Made by a program: the position numbers and the translations under genes. Below the pieces are notes generated by a model. The model worked only from the letters and a program-made list of their open reading frames with translations, made no database searches and was not told the origin of the DNA. A stretch of DNA of 64,000 nucleotides from Pseudomonadota bacterium (GTDB taxonomy: Bacteria; Bdellovibrionota; Bdellovibrionia; Bdellovibrionales; Bdellovibrionaceae). Shown piece after piece: positions 1 to 8,222 of the stretch. The stretch spans positions 1 to 64,000 of the forward strand of contig JAJTIC010000023.1 in the NCBI GenBank assembly GCA_021300175.1, given 5' to 3'. How positions within the stretch are numbered: position 1 is the first letter of the stretch; every line of letters begins with the position of its first letter.

Positions 1-56
1 GAGTCTTGTTCTTGAACGGTCAAAACTTTCACTTGCTCTTCTTGTTTTGATTTCAT
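1..56 (-). CDS. rpoD: 5' end of a gene after dnaG, probably rpoD (partial)
   Basis: An open frame starts with two adjacent ATG codons (59-57 and 56-54) and runs off the left edge, reading MKSKQEEQVKVLTVQEQD. An AAGGA-type ribosome binding site sits about 7-8 bases before the second ATG, so I chose that start. Only the N-terminus is visible and it has no diagnostic motif. The name is inferred from context: the gene directly follows dnaG on the same strand, in the rpsU-dnaG-rpoD order of the macromolecular-synthesis operon, which would make it the primary sigma factor. A different downstream gene cannot be excluded from 18 residues. Confidence 0.55.
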   Translation of the reverse strand, partial: MKSKQEEQVKVLTVQEQD

Positions 57-109
57 CATTTGTCCTTGTTGATTCTCTATCTACTTCTCAAATTCAAAAT
101 TCTGTTTGT

Positions 110-1975
110 TTAGAGCTTGGACAGTTGAATTCTTTCTTTTTGCAACTTCGCCAACAGAGAAAGTTTTTCTGGCGAGTTCTGCACTTTCAGTTCGAGAGTC
201 AGTTGCTTGATCTGGTTTTGAAGAAATAGATCTCGAACTTTCCGGATGCAATCTTTTAGAATTAAACTGTCCTCCTCGTTCGCTACTTCGATCTCAATGT
301 CTGTCTTCCCTAAAGGAAGGCCTGCCATCAACAGCGCAGGATTATCGACACAGGTCGTGAGTAGACTGATCAACTTATCAAACTTTTCAGGGGATTGTCT
401 ATAAACGGTTGCTGCCCTTTCGAGCACTTCTCTGGATCCAGAATGTTGAAGTGCTGGAATCACATCCGCTTTGAGAAAAATTTCAAAATTGGCACGACTC
501 TTGAGCGCCATCGCCATTAAAAGCTGCTCTGCTTGGGGAATTCCCTTCAAAAAGATCTTTGTCTCTGGCACTTCGTTTGCTACTGACTTCATTAAAGGCG
601 CGGAGTTTTGCATCTCAGCTGGTTTATTTTGATTTGAAAGATTTTCCTGTGGCTTTTGAGCCATCGAAGAATTCTGACTCAAGAGAGCTGTTTTCAGCCA
701 TTTTTCATCCACGCCCATCTTCTGGGCGACTTCGATGACATACAGTTGCTTCAGGCGAGGATCTTGCATACTGGAGAAGACTGGCCTGAGTTTATCTGCT
801 AGCTGAACCTTTTGTGACGCTTCACCCCTATAACCTTGCATCCACTGAGACAAAACCACGGTTAAAAGATCTGTGGCCTGTTGAATTCTTTCCTGCAGAG
901 CCAGGACTCCATGTTCCGCAATGTACTCATCGGGGTCTAACTCATCAGGAAGAATCAAACCTTTCGGGTGTAAATCTGCTTCAAGCAAAACGGGCAATGA
1001 TCTTTCAGCAGCTGCAATCCCGGCGCTATCACCATCAAATAAAACCACAACATTCTTGGTGGACCTTCGAAGAATTTTTGCCTGATCGAAAGTCAGAGCT
1101 GTTCCCATGGGAGCAACCACGTTGCGAATACCATTCTTGTACAAAGCAATGAGATCCATGTAGCCTTCAACGACCAACACAGAATCTTCACTGCGAATAT
1201 ACTTTGCCGAATGATACAGGCCATAGAGAACGCGGCCTTTATGAAAAGCGAGGGTTTCAGGGCTGTTCAAATATTTTGGCTCGCCCTTTTCAATGATTCG
1301 ACCACCGAAGGCCAATACTTCGCCCATGGTGGAAAGGATGGGGAACATAAGTCGCTCGCGAAAAAGATCGAAGTGCCCTGACTTACCCTGTGATCTCGCT
1401 TTCACAAGTTTTGCTTCTTCAGCCACTGCCGCCAGAACCCCTTGGCTTTCGAGATACTTCAGTAGACCGTCCCATTCATCGGAACTGTAGCCGATCAGAA
1501 ATTCATTTTGAGTGTCGACATCAAGGCCGCGTTTCTCGGCATATACTTTTGCTGGATGCCCCTCCGGTAAGCGTTTGAAAGTTTCGCGAAAGTAATGCGC
1601 AGCCAGCTTATTTGCTTCGATGACTTTTCTTTTTTTCTGTGTGGCCAGATCTTGCTTATCGCTTTCTTTCTTATCTTCCACCGGCAAAGCGATGTGGGCC
1701 CGGTGAGCCAGGAACTCCACAGCTTCACGGAAAGACATTCCATTATACTGCTGCAAGAAAGAGAAAATGTTGCCTGACTTTTTACAGCCGAAACAATGGT
1801 ACACCTGTTTAGTTTCAGAGACAGAGAAACTGGCTGTTTTTTCAGGATGATCCGGAAATGGACAACGGCCCATCAAGCCACCGCCTGAGGGTTTTAACTG
1901 CGTGTAGGGTGAGATCACGTCGACGATGTTATTCGCTTCAGCGACTCGCTCGATAAACTCAGGAGTAAACTTCAT
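110..1975 (-). CDS. dnaG: DNA primase DnaG
   Basis: This 621-residue protein is the replicative primase, which makes the RNA primers extended by DNA polymerase III. The N-terminal CHC2 zinc finger is visible, with Cys38, His43, Cys61 and Cys64 as likely ligands (CPFPDH ... YHCFGC). The spacing between Cys38 and His43 is two residues longer than in E. coli. The TOPRIM catalytic domain lies at about residues 260-350, with the acidic motifs VVEGYMD and FDGDSAG. The C-terminal roughly 200 residues would contact the DnaB helicase and are poorly conserved, as usual. Length fits the family. It lies 19 bp after yqeY and just before the probable rpoD, and is probably co-transcribed with both. Confidence 0.97.
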   Translation of the reverse strand: MKFTPEFIERVAEANNIVDVISPYTQLKPSGGGLMGRCPFPDHPEKTASFSVSETKQVYHCFGCKKSGNIFSFLQQYNGMSFREAVEFLAHRAHIALPVEDKKESDKQDLATQKKRKVIEANKLAAHYFRETFKRLPEGHPAKVYAEKRGLDVDTQNEFLIGYSSDEWDGLLKYLESQGVLAAVAEEAKLVKARSQGKSGHFDLFRERLMFPILSTMGEVLAFGGRIIEKGEPKYLNSPETLAFHKGRVLYGLYHSAKYIRSEDSVLVVEGYMDLIALYKNGIRNVVAPMGTALTFDQAKILRRSTKNVVVLFDGDSAGIAAAERSLPVLLEADLHPKGLILPDELDPDEYIAEHGVLALQERIQQATDLLTVVLSQWMQGYRGEASQKVQLADKLRPVFSSMQDPRLKQLYVIEVAQKMGVDEKWLKTALLSQNSSMAQKPQENLSNQNKPAEMQNSAPLMKSVANEVPETKIFLKGIPQAEQLLMAMALKSRANFEIFLKADVIPALQHSGSREVLERAATVYRQSPEKFDKLISLLTTCVDNPALLMAGLPLGKTDIEIEVANEEDSLILKDCIRKVRDLFLQNQIKQLTLELKVQNSPEKLSLLAKLQKERIQLSKL

Positions 1976-1994
1976 TCCGTCTCGAGTCTAAAAA

Positions 1995-2441
1995 CTAAGT
2001 GAGTTTTGATTTAATAATTTCGCTGACCATTTTGTTGTCTGCTTGTCCCGCGGTCTTTGCGATGACCGCTTTCATCACAGGGCCCATGTCTTTGACAGAT
2101 GATGCTTTCAGCTCTGCAATCGTCGCAGTGACAATAGCTTCCACCTGCTCTTTGGCCATTTGAGCTGGCAAGTAGGTTTCTAAAATTTTGAGCTCAGCCA
2201 TTTCTTTATCGACAAGATCTTGTCGATTGGCTGCTTGATACTGCTCTGCGGATTCTTTTCTTTGCTTGATCATGCGTTTGATAACACCCATGACTTCTTC
2301 TTCTGTGATAGGATCAGGACGCATATCAATTTCTTTATTTTTGATGGCCGCCTGAAGAAAGCGAATCGCTTCCAGCTTCATCTGGTCTTTGTTCTTCATA
2401 GCTTCTTTCATATCATTCAGTAGTCGATTACGAATTTCCAT
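1995..2441 (-). CDS. yqeY: GatB/YqeY domain protein
   Basis: This 148-residue helical protein is a stand-alone version of the tRNA-binding YqeY domain found at the C-terminus of GatB and GlnRS. Its exact cellular role is not established. Typical family features are the EAIRFLQAAIKNKEID segment near the N-terminus and the LETYLPAQM segment in the middle. A longer frame exists upstream, but GGAGG lies 7 bases before the ATG at 2441, and E. coli YqeY has about this length. The gene sits between rpsU and dnaG, immediately behind a terminator hairpin, so its expression should depend on read-through from rpsU or on an internal promoter. Confidence 0.93.
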   Translation of the reverse strand: MEIRNRLLNDMKEAMKNKDQMKLEAIRFLQAAIKNKEIDMRPDPITEEEVMGVIKRMIKQRKESAEQYQAANRQDLVDKEMAELKILETYLPAQMAKEQVEAIVTATIAELKASSVKDMGPVMKAVIAKTAGQADNKMVSEIIKSKLT

Positions 2442-2457
2442 GCCCATTCCTCCACAG

Positions 2458-2492
2458 AAAAAAAAGGGAGTTGGTTGGCCCAAGCTCCCTTT
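2458..2492 (-). terminator. Intrinsic terminator between rpsU and yqeY
   Basis: On the minus strand an AAAGGGAG/CTCCCTTT stem, extended inward by a CTTGG/CCAAC-type helix with one bulge, is followed by eight T residues (2465-2458). It lies after rpsU and about 15 bp before the yqeY start. This is the place where E. coli has an attenuating terminator between rpsU and dnaG, which gives more S21 than primase. A similar partial terminator role here is inferred. Confidence 0.8.
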
Positions 2493-2526
2493 GAAAATCT
2501 TAATTGGTCACTTGACCTAAGGTGAA

Positions 2527-2727
2527 CTAGTCGCCCCAAGATCTTTTTGTTTTTTTGGTTGCTCTTTTACGAGCTGCCAAAGATTTTTTCTTCAAGCGTA
2601 CGCTTGGTTTTTCGAAGTGTTCGCGTTTTTTGACTTCAGAAAGAATACCTGCCTTTTCGCAAGACTTTTTGAAACGACGGAAAGCTGATTCAAAGCTTTC
2701 GCTGTCACGAATCTTTACCATTGCCAC
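2527..2727 (-). CDS. rpsU: 30S ribosomal protein S21
   Basis: This roughly 66-residue basic protein belongs to the small ribosomal subunit, near the anti-Shine-Dalgarno end of 16S rRNA. The diagnostic family segment is [20 protein letters not shown], followed by a lysine/arginine-rich tail. Start choice is uncertain. GTG at 2727 has AGG 8 bases upstream and is used here; ATG at 2721 and GTG at 2736 are also possible. It is the first gene of the rpsU-yqeY-dnaG-(rpoD) unit and has its own promoter upstream. Confidence 0.94.
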   Translation of the reverse strand: MAMVKIRDSESFESAFRRFKKSCEKAGILSEVKKREHFEKPSVRLKKKSLAARKRATKKTKRSWGD

Positions 2728-2766
2728 AGAAATCACCTGCCCTTCGAATGTGCAATCAGAGGGTTT

Positions 2767-2794
2767 GGTATAACAGAAATTGACGTGATTTCAA
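2767..2794 (-). promoter_or_regulatory. Probable sigma70-type promoter of rpsU
   Basis: On the minus strand TTGAAA (2794-2789) and TATACC (2772-2767) are separated by 16 bp, about 40 bp upstream of rpsU. It overlaps a candidate promoter for tadA on the other strand. The assignment rests on consensus match only. Confidence 0.5.
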
Positions 2795-2808
2795 ATATTT
2801 CCTAAGAC
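2780..2808 (+). promoter_or_regulatory. Probable sigma70-type promoter of tadA
   Basis: TTGACG (2780-2785) and TAAGAC (2803-2808) are separated by 17 bp, about 45 bp before the tadA start. The -35 box is close to consensus and the -10 box is weak. It overlaps the divergent rpsU promoter candidate. Confidence 0.4.
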
Positions 2809-2852
2809 TGGAGGAGGGACTCTGGCGAAGAAATTTCAGAGAGGAGTGCGCC

Positions 2853-3320
2853 ATGCATCAAAATGACGAAAAATTCATGAAAATCGCACTCTTAGAGGCC
2901 AAAAAAGCCGCTGCCAAGGCTGAGGTCCCGGTAGGCGCTGTTGTGGTGGTTGGTGAGAACGTCGTAGCGAAAGCCCATAACCGGAAAGAAGAAATTCCTT
3001 CACCCTTAGGTCATGCCGAGCTTTTAGCTTTGCACAAAGCTGCTCTAAAACTCGGTCGCTGGAGGCTTTCAGAAGCGACTCTTTATGTGACTTTGGAGCC
3101 GTGTGTAATGTGTGCTGCGGCACTTTGGCAGGCCAGAATTGGTCGTGTCGTTTTTGGTGCCTTTGATTCCAAAGCTGGCGGTGTCGTATCTTTATATCAA
3201 ATTGGCGAAGATCAGCGATTGAATCATCGCTACCCCTCGAAAGGGGGCGTGCTCGAAGCTGAATGCCAAATCGAACTCAAAAACTTTTTTAAAACTTTGA
3301 GGAGCCGACGTCATGAATGA
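2853..3320 (+). CDS. tadA: tRNA-specific adenosine deaminase TadA
   Basis: This 155-residue zinc deaminase converts adenosine 34 of tRNA-Arg(ACG) to inosine. The catalytic motif HAE is at residues 54-56 (zinc ligand His54, proton shuttle Glu56), and PCVMC at 83-87 supplies Cys84 and Cys87. The length is normal for TadA. The start is supported by GAGAGGAG a few bases upstream. The last codons overlap the following M48 protease gene by 8 bp, so the two are translationally linked. Guanine and cytosine deaminases share the fold, but the overall pattern and size favour TadA. Confidence 0.94.
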   Translation: MHQNDEKFMKIALLEAKKAAAKAEVPVGAVVVVGENVVAKAHNRKEEIPSPLGHAELLALHKAALKLGRWRLSEATLYVTLEPCVMCAAALWQARIGRVVFGAFDSKAGGVVSLYQIGEDQRLNHRYPSKGGVLEAECQIELKNFFKTLRSRRHE

Positions 3321-4311
3321 AAAAACTTTGAAAGAATTTGAAAAACATTTGGATGAATGGACTTCGACCCCCATGGGGCGAAGAGCTTTCCTCGCTTCAC
3401 TGGGATTTTTGATGGCTGCTTGTGCGACGACGAAAAAATCCCGCTTTCGGGAAGGCGATAACTCGGGACAAAAGACGAGTCTGTCTGTCGCAGATGAAAA
3501 GAAGATGACTCAAGAAGTGATGCCTCAAATGCGCAAAGACTATCCTTTAGCGCAAAATACTGAATTTCAAAACTACATCAGTCAAGTCGGCCGCCGAATT
3601 GTGGCAGCTAATCAACTCGAAGGAAACCCCTACAACTACAATTTTTCAGTGGTGGATGTGAATTATGTAAATGCTTTTGCCCTGCCTGCTGGCACGATCA
3701 TGGTCACGGTTCCTCTTTTAGCCATGGCCGAATCAGAGGCTGAGCTCGCTGGTGTCATTGGTCATGAAATTGGCCATGTCAAAGCTCGTCACACCGCCGA
3801 GCGAATGGACAAAGCGAAACGTGAGCAGTCGAAATCATGGAAATACGCATTGGGCGGAGGAGTCTTGGGCGGAGTCCTCGGATACGGAATCGGTCGACTC
3901 GCATGTCCTCCGGCAGATAAAGACTGCTTGAGCAAAGCCACAGAACTTGGCGCCACAGCGGGCGTCGGTGGCGGCTTGCTCGTGCAAAAGTATGCATTTA
4001 TGGCGAATTCACGAGAAGACGAAATGGAAGCTGATCGTATCGGCTTTCGCACATCGCTCGCTGCAGGTTATGATAAAGACCATGTCGGTCGGTTCTATAG
4101 TAAGCTGCTAGAAATGGAGAAAAAGAGTGGCGGAAATAAGGGGGCGCTTACGTCTTTGTCAGATGCCCTCAGCACTCACCCGCCGTCACAAGAGCGAGTG
4201 AATCAGATGAATCAAATGTCTTTGTCGGCCAGAAATGAAGCTCGACCTGTGGTTTCAACCAAAGAGTTTGATCGCATTCGCTCTCTGGCTGAAAACTCAA
4301 AGAAGTCTTAG
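3313..4311 (+). CDS. M48 family zinc metalloprotease, probable Tat lipoprotein
   Basis: This 332-residue peptidase is predicted to act in the periplasm. HEIGH at residues 151-155 supplies the two zinc histidines and catalytic glutamate, and the downstream NSREDEMEAD segment near 233-241 supplies the third ligand, as in M48 (Oma1/BepA/LoiP-like) proteases. The N-terminus has twin arginines (MGRRAFL, Arg23-Arg24) before a hydrophobic stretch ending in the lipobox LMAAC (Cys37), suggesting Tat export and lipidation. A glycine-rich hydrophobic segment (about 180-195) after the active site could be an amphipathic loop. It overlaps tadA by 8 bp. M48 lipoproteins often handle outer-membrane protein quality control; that role is inferred here. 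Confidence 0.9.
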   Translation: MNEKTLKEFEKHLDEWTSTPMGRRAFLASLGFLMAACATTKKSRFREGDNSGQKTSLSVADEKKMTQEVMPQMRKDYPLAQNTEFQNYISQVGRRIVAANQLEGNPYNYNFSVVDVNYVNAFALPAGTIMVTVPLLAMAESEAELAGVIGHEIGHVKARHTAERMDKAKREQSKSWKYALGGGVLGGVLGYGIGRLACPPADKDCLSKATELGATAGVGGGLLVQKYAFMANSREDEMEADRIGFRTSLAAGYDKDHVGRFYSKLLEMEKKSGGNKGALTSLSDALSTHPPSQERVNQMNQMSLSARNEARPVVSTKEFDRIRSLAENSKKS

Positions 4312-4359
4312 TATCGAAAAGAAGTATTTTCACCAATGACAGAAGGCAGATCTCTTTCA

Positions 4360-4548
4360 TCATTTAACCTTTGCTTTAATACAATCAAGAAGATCTTTGC
4401 CTTCATGATTTTGTTTTTTACATTCATCTTTGGCTTCTTGAACAGTGAGCTTTATCGAAGGAGCCAAAGTTGTTGTCGTCGTGTCGGTCTGTGACCAAGC
4501 GAGACCACCCAAGATTGAAAAGACAACGAAGAATCCCAGTGTTTTCAT
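4360..4548 (-). CDS. Small secreted protein of unknown function
   Basis: This 62-residue product has a clear Sec signal peptide (MKTLGFFVVFSILGGLAWS) followed by a threonine-rich linker and a short charged domain with two cysteines (DECKK and LLDCIK) that could form one disulfide. I do not recognise the family. It starts 2 bp after the stop of the SUI1-like gene, and the AAGGGA that ends that gene lies about 8 bases before this ATG, so the two are probably translated in sequence. It converges with the M48 protease gene. Its small size is the main doubt. Confidence 0.6.
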   Translation of the reverse strand: MKTLGFFVVFSILGGLAWSQTDTTTTTLAPSIKLTVQEAKDECKKQNHEGKDLLDCIKAKVK

Positions 4549-4550
4549 TC

Positions 4551-4910
4551 CTACATTCCCTTGTACTTGTATGACTTCTTATCAAAAATAGATTTGATCT
4601 GAATTCGTTTGTCACCTTGAATCTCAATCAGTCCGTATTGTCCAGCCATCGAGTAGGTGCCGCCAGTGCCGCATTTGGCTTTAAGCTCCTTGCAAAGATC
4701 TTTCAAAAAAAGTTCGTTTTTGGGAAGTTGATCAATCACAGTGACTGTTTTTCCACCCCGACCACCTTTTTCGATACGAAAAACAGCGACCCAGTTATTG
4801 CTTTTCACATGCACAATAGGTTCACAATCACAGTTCTTCATGAACTCGCCACATTTTTCGCATTTCTTGTCGCGCGGGTCATCAGACCAAACCAGCTTTG
4901 AATTTGACAT
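4551..4910 (-). CDS. yciH: SUI1/eIF1-like translation factor (YciH family)
   Basis: This 119-residue protein carries the SUI1 fold, known from eukaryotic and archaeal initiation factor 1 and bacterial YciH, which binds the 30S subunit. The typical signature is present: RIEKGGRGGKTVTVI at about 46-60, then a helix with ELKAKCGTGGTYS and the strand GLIEIQGDKR. The N-terminus adds a cysteine pattern (CEKCGEFMKNCDC) that looks like a small zinc knuckle, as in some YciH proteins. It is divergent from the scramblase-like gene, with 53 bp between starts, and precedes a tiny secreted-protein gene. Its role in bacterial translation is poorly defined. Confidence 0.88.
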   Translation of the reverse strand: MSNSKLVWSDDPRDKKCEKCGEFMKNCDCEPIVHVKSNNWVAVFRIEKGGRGGKTVTVIDQLPKNELFLKDLCKELKAKCGTGGTYSMAGQYGLIEIQGDKRIQIKSIFDKKSYKYKGM

Positions 4911-4963
4911 GTCTCAAAGGTACTTGGATCCTGCATGTCAGACAAAGTTTTTTTGGAGGAAGC

Positions 4964-5569
4964 ATGGATTTATCCCAAACTCGGGGTCTCGTCATTCAGC
5001 AAGTGCGTGAGCTTTGGGAGCTGGTCGGATTTGAGACCAGAAACAAGTACCGAATCTCTGATGAAAATGGCCAAGTGGTCGCTTATGCAGCCGAACAGCA
5101 GAAAGGCTTTTTTGCCTTTCTTGCTCGGCAATTCTTAGGGCACTGGCGATCCTATGAAATTCATTTCTTCAATGAGCAAAGACAAATTCTCTTCACGGTT
5201 CATCATCCCTTTCGATTCTTTTTTCAAAAATTCACAGTCAAAGATCCCCAAGGGCGCATCCTTGGCGAAATGGAACAAAATTTCGCCCTCATTTCGAAGA
5301 AATTTTCGTTGCGCTCACAAAATACTTTTCGAAACTACTTGATGAAAAGCCCCCTTTGGAAAATTTGGACTTTCCCAATCACCGAGAACGGCCGACCTGT
5401 GGCCCTCATCGAAAAAAAATGGAGTGGTCTCCTGAAAGAAGTCTTCACCGATGCAGATCAATTCCGATTGGGATTTCACGAATCCAGCCTTTCCAATGAT
5501 GATCGCAAAATCATCTTGGCCGCGGCTGTCTTTGTTGATCTTCAATATTTTGAAGCCAAGGCGGACTAA
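4964..5569 (+). CDS. Scramblase/LURP-one-like protein
   Basis: This 201-residue protein resembles the phospholipid-scramblase/tubby-like fold. It shows alternating strands of the style YRISDENGQVVAYA, YEIHFFNEQRQILFTVHHPF and FTVKDPQGRILGEMEQ, followed by a hydrophobic last segment (RKIILAAAVFVDLQYF), typical of the closing helix. The start at 4964 follows GGAGG by 4 bases; a longer frame upstream has no ribosome binding site. The stop overlaps the spoVR stop on the other strand by 4 bp. In bacteria these proteins have no settled function; lipid transport is not shown by the sequence. Confidence 0.75.
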   Translation: MDLSQTRGLVIQQVRELWELVGFETRNKYRISDENGQVVAYAAEQQKGFFAFLARQFLGHWRSYEIHFFNEQRQILFTVHHPFRFFFQKFTVKDPQGRILGEMEQNFALISKKFSLRSQNTFRNYLMKSPLWKIWTFPITENGRPVALIEKKWSGLLKEVFTDADQFRLGFHESSLSNDDRKIILAAAVFVDLQYFEAKAD

Positions 5570-7092
5570 GGAGTTTTCTTTTCTTCTTCCGGTTTTTCAG
5601 GGGCCACTGAAGCCACCGCAGAATCTTTAACGACCTGGATCTTCTCGCCATCATAGCGGTACATATGACCTTCGCCGTCCATAATGGTCGCTAAATTTAC
5701 AGGGCGCCCCCAAACTCCGAAAACATTCTTAATTGTTTCCTGGAGGTAATCAGGCTGCATATCAATACCTTCCCAGAGATGACCTAAGAGGAGCTCTCCC
5801 CGGTTCTCGAAGTTGCCATCAAGGACTTTGATAATCGGTTGACCAAAATTCGTCATTTGAAACAGGAGCTTGGCTTTGATCGCTTTAAAATCTTTCGTAT
5901 CGATTTCAAACTGCTGCGTTCGCTTATTGAACTTATAAACAAACATTTTGTTCCGAACACAAAAATCTTCGGTGAGAAATTCATCGATGAAAGTCACATC
6001 ATTATATATTTTTCTCACTTCAAAAATTTTTTCCCTTCCAAGCATGGTTTTTTTGTCCCAGTGCTTTTTCTCACGAACGTCATCGCAATCTTCCCATTCC
6101 CGGCCAAAACGTCCTTTGTCCCAACGCTCTTCAATCTCTTTGAGGAGCTCAAGCCCCACTTTATAGGGATTATAGCCCTGAGGATGCATGGCCACTGTTC
6201 CCGAGTGGTGGTCAGCGTAATCAATAATCTCTGAGTCATTCAGAATTTTTCGAGTCATCAAGTGAGTGTGCCAATACGAAGCCCACCCTTCGTTCATTGT
6301 CTTTGTCATCCCCTGTGGCGCAAAGTAGTAAGCCTCATCTCGAATGATTCCGAGCACATCTTGCTGCCAGTCTTCTAAGGGACCATAGGCTAACAAAAAC
6401 TTGAGCACATCGCGCTCTGGTTGCGAGGGGAAACGATTTTGTTTTGAAGCCTCTTCTTGAGCCTTTTTCTTCTGGGCCTCAATATAGTCCGGGGGATTGA
6501 TGTAGTTTCTCATATAATCCCGCTCATAGCGCAGCAAAGTTGGCGCTTCTTGTGCTGGCGTCTGCGACTTTGTAATTGAGGTCGTCGTATAAACGGAATG
6601 GCGATCAATCAAATTCTCTATGGACAAGCAGCGATCGATAAAGTTTTCAACAACATCCTGTCCGTAGCGATCCATGTACCGACGAATACGAGTCGCGTTG
6701 TTCGCCATGGCATCCATCATTTTGCGATTAGTTTTAGAGAACCAAATATTGTTCTTGAAAAAGTCGCAGTGGCCATAAACATGCGCCATCACCAATTTTT
6801 GGTCCATCATGCTGTTGCCTTCCATCAAGTAGGCATAGCAAGGGTCCGTGTTGATCACCATTTCATAGATTTTCGAAAGACCGTACTCATAGGACTTTGA
6901 AAGGTGCTCATACTCCATTCCGAATTTCCAATGAGGATAGCGCACGGGGAAGCCTCCATACGCCGCGAATTGGCAAATCTGATCATAGGTAATCAATTCA
7001 AAAATAGTTTCGAAAAAATCGAGACCGACTTCTTTAGCATGTCCGCAGATTTTTTTTCTTTCTGCTTCGAGTTCGGGTGTTAGGTTAGCCAT
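5566..7092 (-). CDS. spoVR: SpoVR family protein
   Basis: This 508-residue soluble protein belongs to the SpoVR/YcgB family. The name comes from a Bacillus spore-cortex mutant, but the family is widespread in non-sporulating bacteria. Family-like segments include YGGFPVRYPHWKFGMEYEHLSKSYEYGLSKIYEMVINTDP (quoted in pieces: YGGFPVRYPHW, KFGMEYEHLSKSYEYG and KIYEMVINTDP) and MNEGWASYWHTHLM near residue 265, which contains a conserved EGWA with nearby histidines. No catalytic activity is established. It is the last gene of the prkA-yeaH-spoVR unit, 2 bp after yeaH, which implies coupled translation. The C-terminus is lysine/glutamate-rich and probably disordered. Confidence 0.95.
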   Translation of the reverse strand: MANLTPELEAERKKICGHAKEVGLDFFETIFELITYDQICQFAAYGGFPVRYPHWKFGMEYEHLSKSYEYGLSKIYEMVINTDPCYAYLMEGNSMMDQKLVMAHVYGHCDFFKNNIWFSKTNRKMMDAMANNATRIRRYMDRYGQDVVENFIDRCLSIENLIDRHSVYTTTSITKSQTPAQEAPTLLRYERDYMRNYINPPDYIEAQKKKAQEEASKQNRFPSQPERDVLKFLLAYGPLEDWQQDVLGIIRDEAYYFAPQGMTKTMNEGWASYWHTHLMTRKILNDSEIIDYADHHSGTVAMHPQGYNPYKVGLELLKEIEERWDKGRFGREWEDCDDVREKKHWDKKTMLGREKIFEVRKIYNDVTFIDEFLTEDFCVRNKMFVYKFNKRTQQFEIDTKDFKAIKAKLLFQMTNFGQPIIKVLDGNFENRGELLLGHLWEGIDMQPDYLQETIKNVFGVWGRPVNLATIMDGEGHMYRYDGEKIQVVKDSAVASVAPEKPEEEKKTP

Positions 7093-7094
7093 AC

Positions 7095-8189
7095 CTACTT
7101 CCCCTTTCCTAAAAAGTCCTTGATGGAATCCATGATCTTATCTTTGTTCTCGATCTGGCTGGTGATCACGCGATCATCATTGCCAAATTCTTTTTGTAAG
7201 TCTTTCAAAAACTGCCCACTTCCGTATTTGCTCTCAACCTGTCCGTAAAAAAAGGCATTGCACTTTGATAGGAAAAATTCATGCAAAAGCCTAATGCACA
7301 AACGTGTGTCCTCACCACTCCAGTTATCTCCATCACTAAAGTGAAATGGATAGATATTCCACTCATTGGGTGGATAATCTTTCTCGATCATTTCCTGGCA
7401 AAGCTTATATGCCGAACTGATCAGGGTGCCTCCAGACTCGCTGGTTTTAAAGAAAGTGCTCTCATCCACTTCTTTAGCTGCTGCATCGTGGATAATGAAT
7501 CGAGTTTCAAGGCCCTTATAGTGCTTTTGCAACCAAGCATTGATCCAAAAGCTTTCAATGCGAACAATTTCTTTTTGCTCGTCGCCCATAGATCCAGAAA
7601 CGTCCATCATGTAGATGACAACTGCTTTGGTCATTGGCTTCGTCACTGTCTTGAAGGACTTAAACTTCATATCCTCGCGACGAGGAATCACCATAGGATC
7701 ACCTGGATTGTAGGTTCCCGAAGAAATTTGCCGAGCGAGAGCCCGTTTATAACTGTGCTTAAAGTGTCGAAGTCCTTGAGGGCCCACAGGAGCCAAGCCA
7801 GAGTATTTCGTCTTAGTCGTCTCAACGTTCTTTTGCCCTTTGGGTTTAATGTTTGGAAGAGCAAGTTTTTCTCCCAGAATTTGAGCGAGTTCCCCAACAG
7901 TGAATTCAACTTCTAACATATGCTCACCAGGGGTATTCCCAGCTTGGCCTTGGCCTGGCTGAGCTTCACCCACAGAATCACCTGGCTTACCCTCACCCTG
8001 CCCGACCCCGCCTTGATTTTTGGGCCCATAACGAAAGGTGGGAATCTCAATTTGAGGAAGTGGGATTTTCACGTACTCATTTTCTCTTTTGCCAATCATC
8101 TCGCCCTGACTCACAAACCTTCGGAAGTCCTCTTTGATCTTTCCTCGAATGATATCGCGAAAGCGATTCAGGTCTTCTTTGATCGACAT
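7095..8189 (-). CDS. yeaH: YeaH/YhbH family VWA-domain protein (DUF444)
   Basis: This 364-residue protein has a C-terminal von Willebrand A-type domain with a metal-ion-dependent adhesion motif DVSGS at residues 196-200. The N-terminal half is basic, with a glycine/glutamine-rich linker at about 58-90. YeaH/YhbH proteins are partners of the PrkA kinase in the E. coli yeaG-yeaH stress and starvation operon and in Bacillus. The start has GAGG a few bases upstream. It sits between prkA (27 bp upstream) and spoVR (2 bp downstream), the classical arrangement. It is probably a cytosolic adaptor; the MIDAS residues appear intact. Confidence 0.94.
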   Translation of the reverse strand: MSIKEDLNRFRDIIRGKIKEDFRRFVSQGEMIGKRENEYVKIPLPQIEIPTFRYGPKNQGGVGQGEGKPGDSVGEAQPGQGQAGNTPGEHMLEVEFTVGELAQILGEKLALPNIKPKGQKNVETTKTKYSGLAPVGPQGLRHFKHSYKRALARQISSGTYNPGDPMVIPRREDMKFKSFKTVTKPMTKAVVIYMMDVSGSMGDEQKEIVRIESFWINAWLQKHYKGLETRFIIHDAAAKEVDESTFFKTSESGGTLISSAYKLCQEMIEKDYPPNEWNIYPFHFSDGDNWSGEDTRLCIRLLHEFFLSKCNAFFYGQVESKYGSGQFLKDLQKEFGNDDRVITSQIENKDKIMDSIKDFLGKGK

Positions 8190-8203
8190 AAGTCCTCAAC
8201 TCT

Positions 8204-8222
8204 GCCTAGAAAATATCTAGGC
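8204..8222 (-). other. Hairpin overlapping the prkA stop codon
   Basis: A perfect 7-bp inverted repeat, GCCTAGA-AAATA-TCTAGGC, spans the prkA stop codon (8219-8217) and lies 15 bp before the yeaH start on the minus strand. There is no T-run in the direction of transcription, so it is more likely an mRNA-stabilising or translation-tuning element than a terminator. Confidence 0.5.

Noticed and set aside
7281-7916. 211-residue open frame opposite yeaH
   Set aside because: It lies wholly antisense to the conserved yeaH gene, has no ribosome binding site of note, and its composition is that of a shadow frame.
8204-8222. Rho-independent terminator on the plus strand
   Set aside because: The TTTGTTTTT follows on the plus strand only, where no gene is transcribed upstream; it is better seen as an mRNA hairpin of the minus-strand operon.
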